Part shown: positions 43,139 through 55,593 of the stretch, one piece after another
Numbering within the stretch: position 1 is the stretch's first letter
Layout of the letters: each line of letters starts with the position of its first letter
Assembly (NCBI GenBank): GCA_002794785.1
Contig: NBBA01000009.1
Coordinates: 1,860,001 to 1,924,000, forward strand
DNA length: 64,000 bases
Direction of reading: 5' to 3'
Source: Coniferiporia sulphurascens
Lineage: Eukaryota; Basidiomycota; Agaricomycetes; Hymenochaetales; Hymenochaetaceae
Position numbers and translations under genes: made by a program
The notes under the pieces: generated by a model
Database searches by the model: none
What the model was told of the DNA's origin: nothing
What the model saw: only the letters and a program-made list of their open reading frames with translations

Positions 43139-46050
43139 TTAGTCGGTCAGCCTTAAGCAATAGTCGGGGTTTCCTGTAGGATTCTATTTATTTAAAAATA
43201 GTAAGAGTGAGCGCCGAGCAGTAGAAAGGGACGAGGTCTGATGCTTACCAATGCCCAGTTCGGGAACGGCCGAACAGTCCCAGATCCGCCACCAACAGCG
43301 AACGTGTACACGAACACCATCACCTGAGTTCCACCGTCGAGCGCAGCACTCATCAAGAAGTTGTACTTGCGGAACCAGCGCGGACGGTAGCGACGAAGAT
43401 AGTATTGAGAGAATACCGCCAGTAAGAACGTCGTGAATACAGAAGTGTTGATGCCCACACTCAGGTAGCCTAACGTCCAGCACAAGATGGGCGTCATCAC
43501 TTTGTCCGCCTTGATGTTCGGGAACTTTTGGTGTAGAATCCAAAAGGGTAGCGGAACAAAAAGACCAATAACAATCGACAGAGGAACGATCTGGAGTGAA
43601 AGTTACAATATTCAACGCGGTAAGTATGAAGTAAAAGCGACGCACCCCGTAGCGACCAGTTGGAGTATACAGTTTGTTTCCCAACGCTCCCCATGAGATA
43701 GCGTCACTATTGAAAGACTAAAAGTGCGGTTTGGTGAGTACGTGCAGCTCGCTTGCGGTGTCCGTAGGAAGCGACTCACCTGAACCTGTTGTCCACTCCA
43801 GACGTTCGTGCCTTGGACATCGAGTAGGACCGCACGTTGCGCCTTGACTATGACTTTCATTATCACGTAGTTAAGCAGACCGCCAACGACAGTGCCTAGT
43901 GACTGCACGATGAACGTCGCTCGAGGAGGGAGCTTCGTATACTGGCCCATCTTCAAGTCTTGGACGATCCCGAGCGCTTGTTGGAGGGTGTTGTAACCGT
44001 ACAAGGTAAAGTACATGTTCGCTTGGGGGTTCCCTGGAATCATTACGGCCCCGAGCATCTGGATGAGGTTCTGAATGTTTGGTGCGAAACCTATTGTTTG
44101 TCAGCAGTGTCGATTAGGATCAAAGGGGAAGAGATAATTCTTACCTGTGATCGCATAAACCGTGACGACGAATGGAAGGAACAGTGCGCTGAATATGATA
44201 CCGACAATTAGGCCCCACCATGGGAGGTTGGATCCGCCGGTATAAATTGTCGCCATCGCCATCGCGAAACTACCAAGGAAGACTGCGCCGTACCACCACA
44301 TCGGAACCTCGGGATACACCTTCATCTTTAGACGGTGTGGGTCCTCAGTTATACCTGCGCGCTCCTTCTTTATCACATCGATGATGTCGCGTCCGTACCA
44401 GATGATGACATGGGTAATTGTTGCACCGATAGCAAGGTTCGCACCGATCTTCGTAAGCACCTGAGAGGACGCGAACCAGGGCAGGCCGACCTCATCGAGC
44501 TTCTGTTCGTCAAGAAGGAATTTGTCGTCGAGAATGAGGAGCTGGTTGTAGTCCGTCCCGTTGAGGTTGAACAGTTCCTGGGAGAGCCACGGGAAATTCT
44601 GACCGTTCCAGATGTTCCTATTGTACACGGCACAGAAGGCAATACTGTGGAATAAAACATTGTCAGGTAAGAACTTTCGGAAAGCTCTGCTTTTACGCAC
44701 ATGCAAATCATAGTACCGAAGTACAGAGAAAGCTGTGTCGAAATGGGCGTGAAGAGGGCTCCCATTGATCCTCCACCGGAGCCGACGTAGTTCCAGTCGA
44801 AGCAAAACGCGAACATACCCAGACCCTCATTACCAGCAGCACCGCCAAAGATGCGTGTAAACCATGCAGACTTGCGGTTCGCAAGGCAGAAAATGCTGAT
44901 GCCGGTGAGTGTCCTATCAATAAAGGAACGTTATAAGACTATTTCCCTCAAACTCATAGAAGATTTGTACTGACGGGGCAATATACTCGGGGAACCACTC
45001 CCAGATAAAGATACCAATAAACACGGACCAGAAGAACTTGACTCTCTTTTTCTGCAAGAAAATACCCTTTCCTCGGTGGAGTGCATCAAACAGCTGCACG
45101 GTCGGTAGCAAACTTGGGTATACAACATAAGTCGGGTAGACCAAGAACGCGCGCATAAACCCTCCGAGTCCGTAACCTATCAACTGCGAACCTATAAGGG
45201 TGAATATTCCGACGGCAACATTGGGCGATATGCCGTAGTAGAGATCGTCGGCCTGTATCGGGGAAACATGCATCAGCGCTCATTTCCATATTCGGACAGG
45301 ACGACTGCGGATTAGAGTGAGCATGGCGTACAGCAAATATACTAATTGCAAGTGCGGACGAGGCGGCGGTCGAGCAGAATATAGTGATCGCGACATGTTC
45401 TTTGATATCTAGAAGGGGGTTATTATTTGCAGCTTGTAGGCGCGACATCCGATGCACATACTGAAAGGACCAGGGTTCATGAAGCGCCAAAACGCGGAGT
45501 CACGCGTCTGGAGCTTTGTGCGGGGGTTTCCAGGACCAGGAATAATCTCCACCATAATTCTACCCAGGATATAGGCAATAATTTGGAGGAAAAGCTGACT
45601 GACGGATATTGTCTGCGGACGAAAGTACTGTAGGCATCGGACTCCAATTAAGCATGACTGGACAAGGTAGAAGGGGAAGGGCGTGGAAGTACGAACAAAA
45701 ATCTGTCCTAGGACGGCGCCAAAGCATGAAAGGCCAAGACCGAGGAACCATGTCCTGAACGTCAGGACGGGAAGAGTCGGGTCGTCCTCGAGGGAGATAA
45801 GGCGGGTCGCAACGTCCACGTCCGATACTGATTACGGTAAGAAGAGATGGTCAGTGGTTATACGGACACACGGAGTCAACTGCCTACCAATGACCTTCTC
45901 CCTGCCATCCGGTGAGCCATCGTCCCAAACATCGGCCGGGTTTGAGTTGATGCTAACGGAGGCCTTCTCGTCCTTACTGTCTTTCTCATCGTACGAATCC
46001 TTCCGCTCGATATCTAGCGCAGCCGAAGGGATGCTCTCTGGAACTGCCAT
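43139..46050 (-). CDS. OPT-family oligopeptide transporter 1
   Basis: Proton-coupled plasma-membrane importer of small peptides (PF03169). About nine exons; first 46050-45888, then 45827-45462, 45408-45332 and 45252 onward; last 43183-43139. The N-terminus is acidic and cytosolic. Hallmarks are FGAVLGQIFVRTSTPFPF, NPGPFNIKEH (the conserved NPG and KEH motif, split by an intron), the KLPPR loop (GQYTKLPPRATF), WSGQQVQ, ALGNKLYTP, and the C-terminal NPTGNPDYC end. The last exon was set by choosing an AAATAG acceptor that restores this end; the nearer CTACAG acceptor would destroy it. More than ten hydrophobic segments are visible. A TATA-like tataaa lies about 90 bp upstream on the minus strand. 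The intron near 44940 is short (about 40 nt) or has a different donor. Confidence 0.88.
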
Positions 46051-47988
46051 AACCCGGGAAGGTTTAAAGCGAGGGAGAGGATACGGAAGGGAGCGAGACC
46101 AGTGACGCTAAGGACCAGATAACGACGTCGGTCCTACTTTATACGACACGCATGGCATTTTCAAAGAGGTTGGACATCAGCCTGCGAAGAGCAATACATT
46201 TCCAGAAATAACGCCTCCGCGTGGTTGCCCGTGATAAGGTCTAGGTTTCAATGTGGGAGGATTCGAAATTGCGGCGAAGATACGGAGGTTGTGCCGTCCT
46301 AGGGAGGAGTGGAAAAGTGAGCAAGTGCGTTCATGTGCTCGAAAACCAAGCCTCAGGAACTTTGACAAGTATAAATCCCGCTTGGAAGCTAACGCTTTTG
46401 GGATGGTACTTTGAAATTGCTTGCTAACTCCATGGCTAAACGTGAACCGTAGCGTGGCCAAGATATCTTATGGCTTGGCTTTCTGTTCCTATATACGCCG
46501 GTCATTGTTGCGAAGTGATGTGATCGGACGACCGTCTACGGTACCTCGAAAGGCCGGAATCCAAGGAAAGTGAATCTGTCAATTATAACGTTGCCGTACA
46601 AGTAAGGTCCGTCAGGAGAAAGGGAAGCAGAAGGAAGGGGGTTCGGCATACGGACCACTAAGCCTGGGAGTATTCGGTCAAAACAAGCAGACCTCTGAAT
46701 AAAGTAGTCTGTACATCCCACGCCGCGATGATCAATGGAAAAGATTCGTCAAGGATTGCGAGTGATGCGTGCTATCTGTCAATGTCGTTAGAAGTCGGCA
46801 TATTGCACGAACTTGAGGATGAAAGCAGCGAGTGCATTAGCGATTTCGGACATCTTACTGCGATAAGGAATGGAGAAGGGGTTTTCCCATGCTGTTGCTT
46901 GTCCAATCTGGTTCAGGGAGTTTTAGTACCTGTGGACACCCCATGTGCAAGCAGAAAACGGCATCCTTGGCGGCGAATTTACGAAGACGATCCGCCGAAG
47001 CAGTAAGATTGAATAACACACCGTGTATGCTAAGTCAGCCTCAGCCCTACTATCCCAAAAGGTAGCTTAGATAGCACGGCTTCACGTCTTCTGCAAGCGA
47101 GCCGGCCAGCCACATATCATATCGAAAGTGAGGAGGGGAGAAAATGGGAAATATGGAGGCAGGAACGCACCGATAATATCACTGTGTAAAAGGCCCCGTA
47201 TCACCTAATCTCCTCGAAACCGAATTGAGCCGTTGATAATTTGTCGTGCTTCACCGTAAGCTGAGTGTATTCCATAACATCTCTGTCACTTGTCAGTGAA
47301 GTCCGGCATCACCGGTCGTCATGCTCTACAAATTGTTGTCATTGGATTAGGAAAGGAGAGGGGAAGGGAAGGAGGTGGGGGGAACAGTCGGCGCATCATT
47401 AGACCTATTATTCACGGACGTTTTCAAATTGGTCTGCGTCGTGGTGGCACATTTAAGCAGGGTGCAGAATCCGCAGTTTGCATTTATAGTTTGACGATCC
47501 TTTCATTTTTCTTAACCCTATTGCGGTGGCCATCAGATACGGAGCCTCCGAGCCCGCCGGAGGCATGTTTATCAGTGGGGCGGACCGCAATGCCGCAGAT
47601 ATCCGTTCGAATAAGGGGTAGTCAACCGTCCTGTGCGGTAAAAGTAAACCAAACACGTAGTATTATTTTATTATTCGAAAAGAATCATAAAGATCATTGG
47701 TACATTTACACTTTCCGCGTCTATGCGAAACGATCTTCACAGCACAGTATAACAACTACGAAACCCAGGAACAAGTACAACATCAATCCGGACAGCAAGC
47801 ATGAAAAATGGGAGACAAGAGTAAGGTGCAAAGATAAAGGAGGATAGGGGTTAGTGCAGAGAGGAGGAAGACAGAATAGAGAACGGGGGACGAATGGCTA
47901 TCAGGATGCATCCAAAATAAAACCCCTCTCGCCAATAGATCATAAAAAAAGCCGTAACTAAAGCACAAAGGCCTATGCCTATAATCGC
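46051..47988. other. Intergenic between the two OPT genes
   Basis: About 1.9 kb with the promoter of OPT1 at the left. A plus-strand frame at 46728-47006 has no recognised domain. Nothing else was supported. Confidence 0.45.
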
Positions 47989-50895
47989 TCACCATGACGC
48001 GGGCCCGAACGTTTTTCCGGCGGCGATATCCAAGGATGGCTTCCCGTCGTAGTCGTCCGTACGCTTGTATACCGTGTTTCCCCACCAATCGAGCACGCTG
48101 CCCGCGCCAATCGTTCCATTGTTCGGGAACTGCAGCGTGAAAAAGATTACAACAGCTGATATCGCATATCCTGAATCGAGTGCAGCGGAGAGCACATAGT
48201 TGTATTTTGTCCACCACGAGAACGCACGTCGCCGGATGAGATATTGAAATGCAAAGCCGACGAGCACCCATATCACGTAATTCCCTGCAGTCGCCGGAGG
48301 AATGAAACTCGTCCCCGCAAAGACAACAGGGATGCTATTATTGACACATTTAGAAAGAACGAGACAGGGCTTCTAGATCCGGTTACTCACTTGACATAGC
48401 GAAACCAAGAATTCGGCCATTTCTTCGTCAAAGCCCACGGGATGAAAGGTGCAATCGCACCAACCAAAAAGAAGTACACAAGCGAATGATACAGCTGACC
48501 GGGGGATACCTGCAGCTTAGGCCCAATGACACCCCAGACGATACTCGCTGTGCCGAACACCGTCGTATTCGGGCACGAGAATCCGTCTTTTTGGTGTATG
48601 GAGCAAATGTCCACAACATGGGCGAACAACCACGATTGTACAGCAAGCTGAACCGTACCAGCAATGCAAGTTGCAGCTATTTGCGCGATAAAGAGAGTGC
48701 GCGGGGGGATTTTCATGTAATGGCCCAGCTTGAAGTCTGAGCTGAACTGAAGTGCTTGTGACATCGCGACGTATCCCCACGTCTTAAATAGCATCATCGC
48801 AACAGGTCGTCCCGGGAGAACATATCCAACGATGAGCTCAGTGATAACGTTTAATCCAATCTGCTGGTTGGTGATGGCCTGGAGCATACCGATGGGGATG
48901 ACATAAATGAATGCTGAAAAATGATAGATTAGGAATATATCATATGAAGGGGAAGGACTTACAAATTAAGAGGGCGAGGCAGAATGCCCATATGGGCATC
49001 TGCGTCTTCCAAACTTCGATGCCGACAACGGCGAACACGAACATACTGACTTTGATGAGAGACGGACAGGCTTAGAATCTTCTTACCCAACGTCATCGAA
49101 TAACACTTACTGAAAATGCACAGATACCACCACTCCGGCACTTGTTTGTATCTGCTCATCAGTCGTGCATGGATGTCTGCCTGTTCGTTCAGACTTCGCC
49201 TGCATTGTATCCAAATCTGATGACGAAAATAGAGCACGGTGTGGACAATCGTCGCCGTAATCGATGCAAAGCTAAGACCATAGCTTAAGGCGAATGTTGT
49301 TGAGAGGAAGAGTGGGCTGTAGGCGTGGTACGCTTCCTCGTCGAAGGTGCCATTCGGTTGGAGGATGCGCCTCACGTTGTATGGTCTCCCAGAATTATCG
49401 TAGCTCGTGCGGCTTGATATTGGCATGAACCGCGCGTACCAGGTGTTTGTGTAGTATAGGATCGGGGTTAAAATCCAGAAAAAGACAACAAAGCCCACAG
49501 CAATGTTGGCCTCTGCCCACCAGGGTGTCGCAAGTGGACTGCCGATGTATGCAATTTGTCCCCAGTCAAAAGTAAGGACGCTCATGCCAAGCCCGCTATT
49601 GTAGCCGAATAGTTGGTTTACTAAACGGTTGCGCGGGAATATCCATGTCACCCACGTAAACATCGATAGCGCAGTGAACAGATATCCTGGTAGGAAATAC
49701 CAGAGAAACGAGCAAATGAATGCGTAGAGAAAAAATCGTTCACGTGAAAGGCCACCACGAGAACCTATACCCGCATATTGCTGTGAATGTAGCGTGTTAA
49801 AAAGTGCACACGAGACGAGGTTAGCGGGCCAAACTAGACAGATTTCTTTAGCGTAGTAAGCAAGAATTAACTACAGTATTAACTCACTCATAGATGGTGG
49901 GGATACCAAGAACCGCTTTCCGATGCCTCCTAGTGCGAATCCCATAAGTTGGGTGCTCATGGTGATGAGCCATTGGTAACCAAAGGAATATCGTTGGTGG
50001 TAGAAGACATGCTGTACAGCAATGACGTCGGTTGCGTATGCGGAGGCGGCTCCAACACCGCCCATAATTGTGACGAGCACATGTTCCTTCACAGTGAATG
50101 GACCCGGGTTGAGCGAGAAGCCGAAGACGGTCCAGCGAGGGACGAAAGTTTCCCACAGACGTCCGATGGGATATGAAATGAGCTGGGGGACGAGCTACAT
50201 TATAAAAGGGTCAGCGTGAGAGGCAGTGAATAGACTACGGAGGTTCCGACAAAAGAGAAGTAGACGCACACCGGTAATAGTCACCGACGGGTATCGAAAG
50301 AAGAAAAATTGATTAAATCCAGGGATGACAACCGCGAAGATAATGCCCAAAGTCCACACACGCAGTGTGCTTGCTGGCATCTCTGGATCATCTGTATTGG
50401 CAACCGCGGAGCGCACCTCGGGGTACGGTGAGTCGTCCTCTGTCGCTGACGTCAATTTCACAGCTAAGTACGACATGCAAAACGTACCAAAACCAGCCTG
50501 ATCACTATCGTATTCATAATCCAGGTTCGGATCGTCAAAGTCGGGTTCCTCCGCAACGTCCTCGAGCTCCGTGTCTATTCTCGACCTGCTTCAGCAGAAC
50601 GAGCGATTAGAAAAGGCGTGAGTTACATACCAAACGGGTGGCCCTTCCCCATATTAGCTTTCAGGTTGTACGCATACTGTCGCTGCTCGTACACGTCCTG
50701 CTCGACGACGTACGGATAGAGGCCGAGATCCTGCTCCTGCTCGTCGCGGTGCGTTCGATAAGCCTGTGTCCATCGTTCTTGTCGGTCAGTGTCGCCCATG
50801 TACCGTCCGTCCTGTACACCAATGTCTCCTTCCACAGTGTCGCTGGGTTCTAAGCCAAGCCAAAGCTCGCCCGTGCCCGGCATCGGCATTGGCAT
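47989..50895 (-). CDS. OPT-family oligopeptide transporter 2
   Basis: Second peptide transporter, in the same orientation as OPT1 but diverged from it. Recognised segments in order: acidic cytosolic N-terminus with a Met-Pro start (MPMPMPGTGELW), DDSPYPEVRSAVANTDDPEM, IPGFNQFFFFRYPSVTITG, SLNPGPFTVKEHVLV, ATDVIAVQHVFYHQR, CALFNTLHSQQYAGIGSRGG, WWAEANIAVGF, LKTWGYVAMS-like GYVAMSQALQFSSDFKLGHY with MKIPPR, and the C-terminal DWWGNTVY. Internal joins checked are in frame (for example ACCGGT|GTGCGT, and ATG A|GTGAGT to a GTCTAG acceptor). The exception is exon 1 to exon 2 near 50631/50585, where the best donor GTATGT gives the wrong phase. A weak GTTTGG donor or a 2-bp frameshift would explain it. 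A TATA-like tatataat lies about 110 bp upstream. Confidence 0.85.
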
Positions 50896-53800
50896 CGTTG
50901 CTCACTCACGTGCGCCCCACGGATCGCGGATTGTGCTTAAGGATAGAGCCAGACCTGGTGTCGCTTCCGAATCGTTCCCGAGGGTTGTTTGTCGAACAGG
51001 CCCGCTATTATATACGAGGCCGCTGGTAGTCGGTGCGGAGACGGGGACGCGCCAAAAAACGGGCGGGGAGGAAAGGGGGGAGAACAAATGGTGAGTTAAC
51101 GGGCAGCCGCCGTATATTTCCCAACCGGAGCGAAAGGCGAAATCTAACCCTAAATTAATACACGTGAGCGTCAGTGGCGCCCCATTTTTCTTCAAGTTTG
51201 CCTGACTACTGACCGCCGATAAACGATGCGACCCGTAGAAAGACACGATCGAGAATACGTATCGTTATCAGCAAATTTCGAAAATTTTTACGAGGAGAAA
51301 TGTCCTATCGGCGAGAGTCGAGACGGCTGCGGAAGGCTGGCCATTTCCATATCTGGTACTGAGATGATGATCTCAAACCCTACTTCATTTCTCCTCCTAT
51401 CAAAGTCGCTCCAGATCTGATGCGAAAAAACCCAGCGTCAGGCACAACTTACTGTGGCTACCCGAGTTGCCAGCTTTTTGCGGAAGCAGTACTTTCTTCC
51501 TCTCCTTCATGCCCTGCCCTCTAGGTTCTATCTGAGACATTTTTTTCAGCAAAGCATACATGCAGGCAGAGTAAAGTAAAAGGTGCTTCTTTGATCCCAC
51601 AGCTTGGCGGGATTCAGGAACGACCTCTGACAGAAGCAAGAAGCAGCGCTTGTACTCATTCTATTGAAATGACCGGGCACTTCACCGCAAAGTATCCACC
51701 CCCGTCAGTCTCTGTGCCTGGAGCCCTGCTAATACACTCACTCTCATTCAAGGCTCTTCGAACTTTCCCCCGTCCACCGGACCACTGTGCCTTCCCATCT
51801 TTCCAGGCTGAAAATCCTCGGAGGACGTGGTCGTGTGCAACCGGACCCTTCGATGCGACAAACCTAAATTCCCATTTAATGACCCCGACTTTACTGAGAT
51901 GGTTTCTTACTGCGTCCGAACACCTCCGATATGTATTTTTACATACTAACGTCGCTTATCCTAGTGATACAATCATGATGATCCTGACCAGGGGCCTGTA
52001 AAACTCGCCAAACAGAACATCCCCGGGAGTGTACAGGGCTTCAAGTCCTTTGATAAATATACAGCGGTGCCCTTGATCGTCATCCACGTTAAGGCCACTG
52101 CAATCCTATATCTAGATTAATCTAACTTCGGTTACCGTTTCAGTGCCTGGTCCTCGTCCGTTAAAATTTCCTGAACAGCGCTTAGACAGTCTTTATACAT
52201 CTACACGTAAGTTCTAACATCTGGCACAATTTTTAGTTCGCAGGGATTTCCCGATATTTCGATCCAAAAATAGGTATCCACTTATTCATAACCACAGACA
52301 TATGATTGGGTACCTCCCTGCGCCGAAGCCGAACGTGTCAGTGAAGGTGTAACCCGTCAATAGAACATGAGAACACCGTGATCATCTCCTGATTCCTTGG
52401 TTCCAAGGTTCCCACCGAAACTTGATACAATATATCAGTACTGGCATCCAAGGATTTTGCCGTTACTAATTGAATCAAAGGATCATTCAGATGGGAGCTT
52501 CGTCAGTCACGGGAACACCGACCCGAAGAGGTTCCACAATGCGCCAACCAATGATTTTTCGTTTATGACGACAGTTGAAAACGTTTGGAGTAACTACTCC
52601 AGCTCGGCACCAGTAAACGCTAGCAAGTTTTTTTTTTCCATAATCTACCGCAGAATGTGGCTTTGTTGTTTCCGTTTTCTTTGATACGTATTTTACTGGT
52701 ATGGCTCGGGCCGGACGAGCCTTCGTATGATAGCGCTGATAACAGGATTGACCATGCCATGCGGCTCATGCCAAGGCCGACAGGATCCAGATTTTTGTGG
52801 GTAGACTCGCTACCTAAAGGTATCGGGCATACTCACGGAATGAATTCGGTCATGCAGATTATATCTCAATTGCATTTCTGCCTCGATTGCAGAGTCTAGC
52901 CCTCCCACTAATCTAATTTTACTTTTGGTAAGCTCGATAAGCATCGTGTCAACCTTCTTGCTTCGCTCAATATTAGATTACGACTCGAACGAAGTTAATT
53001 CAGGACTTGTCAAGACGCCTGCATGGGGGTGGGGTAGATAGATGGATGGATGGATAAATTACATCGTTATAGTGGTCCTCAGACTTGCTGGGGACGTCGG
53101 GCATTGCCGATGTTTGTCAGGCACGGTGTAACGGCGATCTTGAAACCGTCGGCGACGAACACCAGCTGACACGGACTTGCTTTCGAAGTTCATCATTAAA
53201 TCCCCCAGACTAATACTACATACCGCGATACCCGTGTCAGCGAATGACTGCGTCGTTTTCTTCTAGGCCAGAACGCGTGCCTAGCGTCTTTTGTAGCGGA
53301 AAGAGAGCCGAAACGGGGCGATCCAAGCGAGGCCTCGGAGGCCATACGGAGGGTCGCTTACTTTCAACCCTTCGGCCGCCCCAGGCTGCGCGACTCAGAA
53401 GTGCTCAACTGACACCACTCGCTGAGGTGACTGTCGTGTGACCCGTATTAATTTCTGCCTTCCTGAGTGTCTACATACGGGTTTACTATATTGCTCGCTC
53501 TCCACACATTTCTAGGCATGGCCTTTTAGCGCAGTGTCCACTTCGATGACAGGATCAGTCGAATTCGGTCATCTTATTCAGTGACACCACCGTACTAAGA
53601 GAAAACTACCGATGTTTATGACTCGCATGCAAGCTCGTGAAACAAAAGCTTGACAATACCTTGTAATGTGAGACTGGACAGCTGGTATTCTGCATTACTA
53701 TCCAATTGGTATGTTTCCACCTTATACGTACATGCTCTGAACGGAGGCAATACCACGTCTTTGAAGTCTGGCTGCAATTGACCATGAAATCCTACACAAT

Positions 53801-54291
53801 TTTACAGAAATATTCCTTCAAATCGTCAGCAAAGCAAGAATAATTAGAGAAGAAGAAACTGACTCTGTCATTTGATATTTAGGGCAGACGTTGACTAGCT
53901 ACCTCTTCTGACAAGGCGTCGTCCGTCCTCTTGTACCGTGTTAAGCTGTTTTGGTAATAATAACGTCTTGTTATGAAACTGAGATCAGTCTAAATAGGCT
54001 GGTATAATCTGAGGTCCTTTTGGCTACGCTTTTCCTGTGGTCGGGAGTTTGATATACCGGACTGACGTGTTCCATCCGTATCGGACGAAATCGTAAAAGA
54101 GGTGTGTTGGGATGCGCTAGTAGAGCACTTACCATACTCTGCCGGTGACTGAACGCAACTGACGAAGGAGATGACTAAAAAGGGAAAGTCCGTGAGGGGA
54201 TTAAACAATTTGTCCTTCCTGATGACGTGAAACCCCATCCAGCGGCCCGGGTGGCTGTACATGAAGAGACGAGACTTCAAGTTCAGTGCCC
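50896..54291. other. Gene-poor region, about 3.4 kb
   Basis: No gene supported. Contains a ggat microsatellite at about 53041-53053 (gatggatggatgg). A plus-strand frame at 52657-52899 contains VWLGPDEP and FLWVDSL, slightly like HET-domain motifs but in the wrong order; it could be a degraded relic. Confidence 0.4.
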
Positions 54292-54964
54292 GTACTATCA
54301 TATGACCACTCTTACAAACATTTTGTATTTTGACTCTACAGCACTCAAAATTTGACCAAATCAAGATTGCTTTTACAAGATTGCTATCTTTATGTCTATC
54401 TATATCTGTGAAGTTTTTCGGTATATATTTATAAGCAGAATCTCTCAGAATGATTGTGCCCCCACCTACAAACTTTTGTCACGGACTGTCACGGCCATTT
54501 TTACACTCCGCCTGATAGGCGATTACGATGGTGTTGAGTTACTTACCTGGAAACTGTAGCTGGGGCCCAAAAACAGACAGTGCACCAGATGCATTTTGTC
54601 ACCCCCTTGTCACCCTTTCAGATTGTATGCTCTTTTTCTCTGCACCACAAACCTTTTTGCACTCCGGAACAGCTCAGCAACCTACCTCAGCTTATATTAT
54701 CTAAGCTCTAATAGCATATATGCCGATTAATACATGCATTGTGCAAGCCGGGAGTCCCAAAAAGCTTACACTCACTTAGAAGATCAGTATTTTAGCAATA
54801 GCTACATAATAAATCATTTGTTCAAGAGAAAACAATACTAATATCGTTAAATGCTTCCTTTGATTGTAATTGAGCATTTACAGGGCTAGTTCAGTTGTGT
54901 GGAAGCTCAGACCTGAAATTTTGTAAGGGAGGTCCCCTTTGTAAGAGTGGTCATACGATAGTAC
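54292..54964. mobile_element. Candidate non-autonomous inverted-repeat element (MITE-like)
   Basis: Ends at 54292-54318 (gtactatcatatgaccactc..) and 54938-54964 are inverted repeats matching at 26 of 27 positions. The 673-bp unit is AT-rich and has no convincing open frame. If the outermost TA of each gtac belongs to the target, the element has a TA duplication as in Tc1/mariner elements; GTAC as a 4-bp duplication is the alternative. The 15-mer gtcacggactgtcac at 54478-54492 recurs at 30629. Family is not assigned. Confidence 0.55.
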
Positions 54965-55593
54965 TTATCTTGCCACCGCAATACTACTTACTGGTTTCGG
55001 TTCTAATAGCAATTCAGAGTTAACTTCCATTCGTATTCTTTCGCCCTTTGCAGGACGGTTAAGAAGGAACAGATGCGAGACGAACTCGTAGGAGACGTAC
55101 ATTTTTCTATTTATGTTTCATCTGACTGGTGTTGACCTGATGTATCCTAGTGTGCACTGGATTAGTCGGTTAAAATCGGGGGCGGAGTTCATCGGACACC
55201 GGGATGGCGAGAGAACGGTAGACTAAAGTTAGGTCTGTTGGCGTTAGGCCCACTCATAAACAGGCTAAAAATAAGTTGGGGCCGTGTTTGCAGTTTACCT
55301 TCCACGCCGCATGCCTCTGGTAAGAGCGTACTCTCGAGCTCTGAAGTAGTACTACCGTGTTTCTGGATTTTTTTCGAAGGAGCACATACCACTTCTGGGC
55401 GTACATCGTATAGCAAGAGCAAGTGTTGGGGGTGCTAAAAATATTCGGAAACAACTGATATTGATATTGATGATTACATAATTCGGTCGCCGTCAATACC
55501 CTGCCGAGAGCTGCGGTCAGTGGCGTTACGTTTTCCTCATAATTAAAATGGAAATGGACGTGATACTCAAGCCCCACGTCCCCACCCACAGCC
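54965..55593. other. Intergenic
   Basis: AT-rich at the left, then the promoter region of the CVIM protein gene. Short frames on both strands carry no recognised domain. Confidence 0.45.

Noticed and set aside
43184..43260. Premature C-terminal end of OPT1 (ETPTIA) through the CTACAG acceptor
   Set aside because: Using the AAATAG acceptor upstream restores the conserved NPTGNPDYC ending in frame.
52657..52899. Possible HET-domain relic (VWLGPDEP, FLWVDSL)
   Set aside because: The two motifs are in reverse order compared with HET proteins, and no other HET motif is near.
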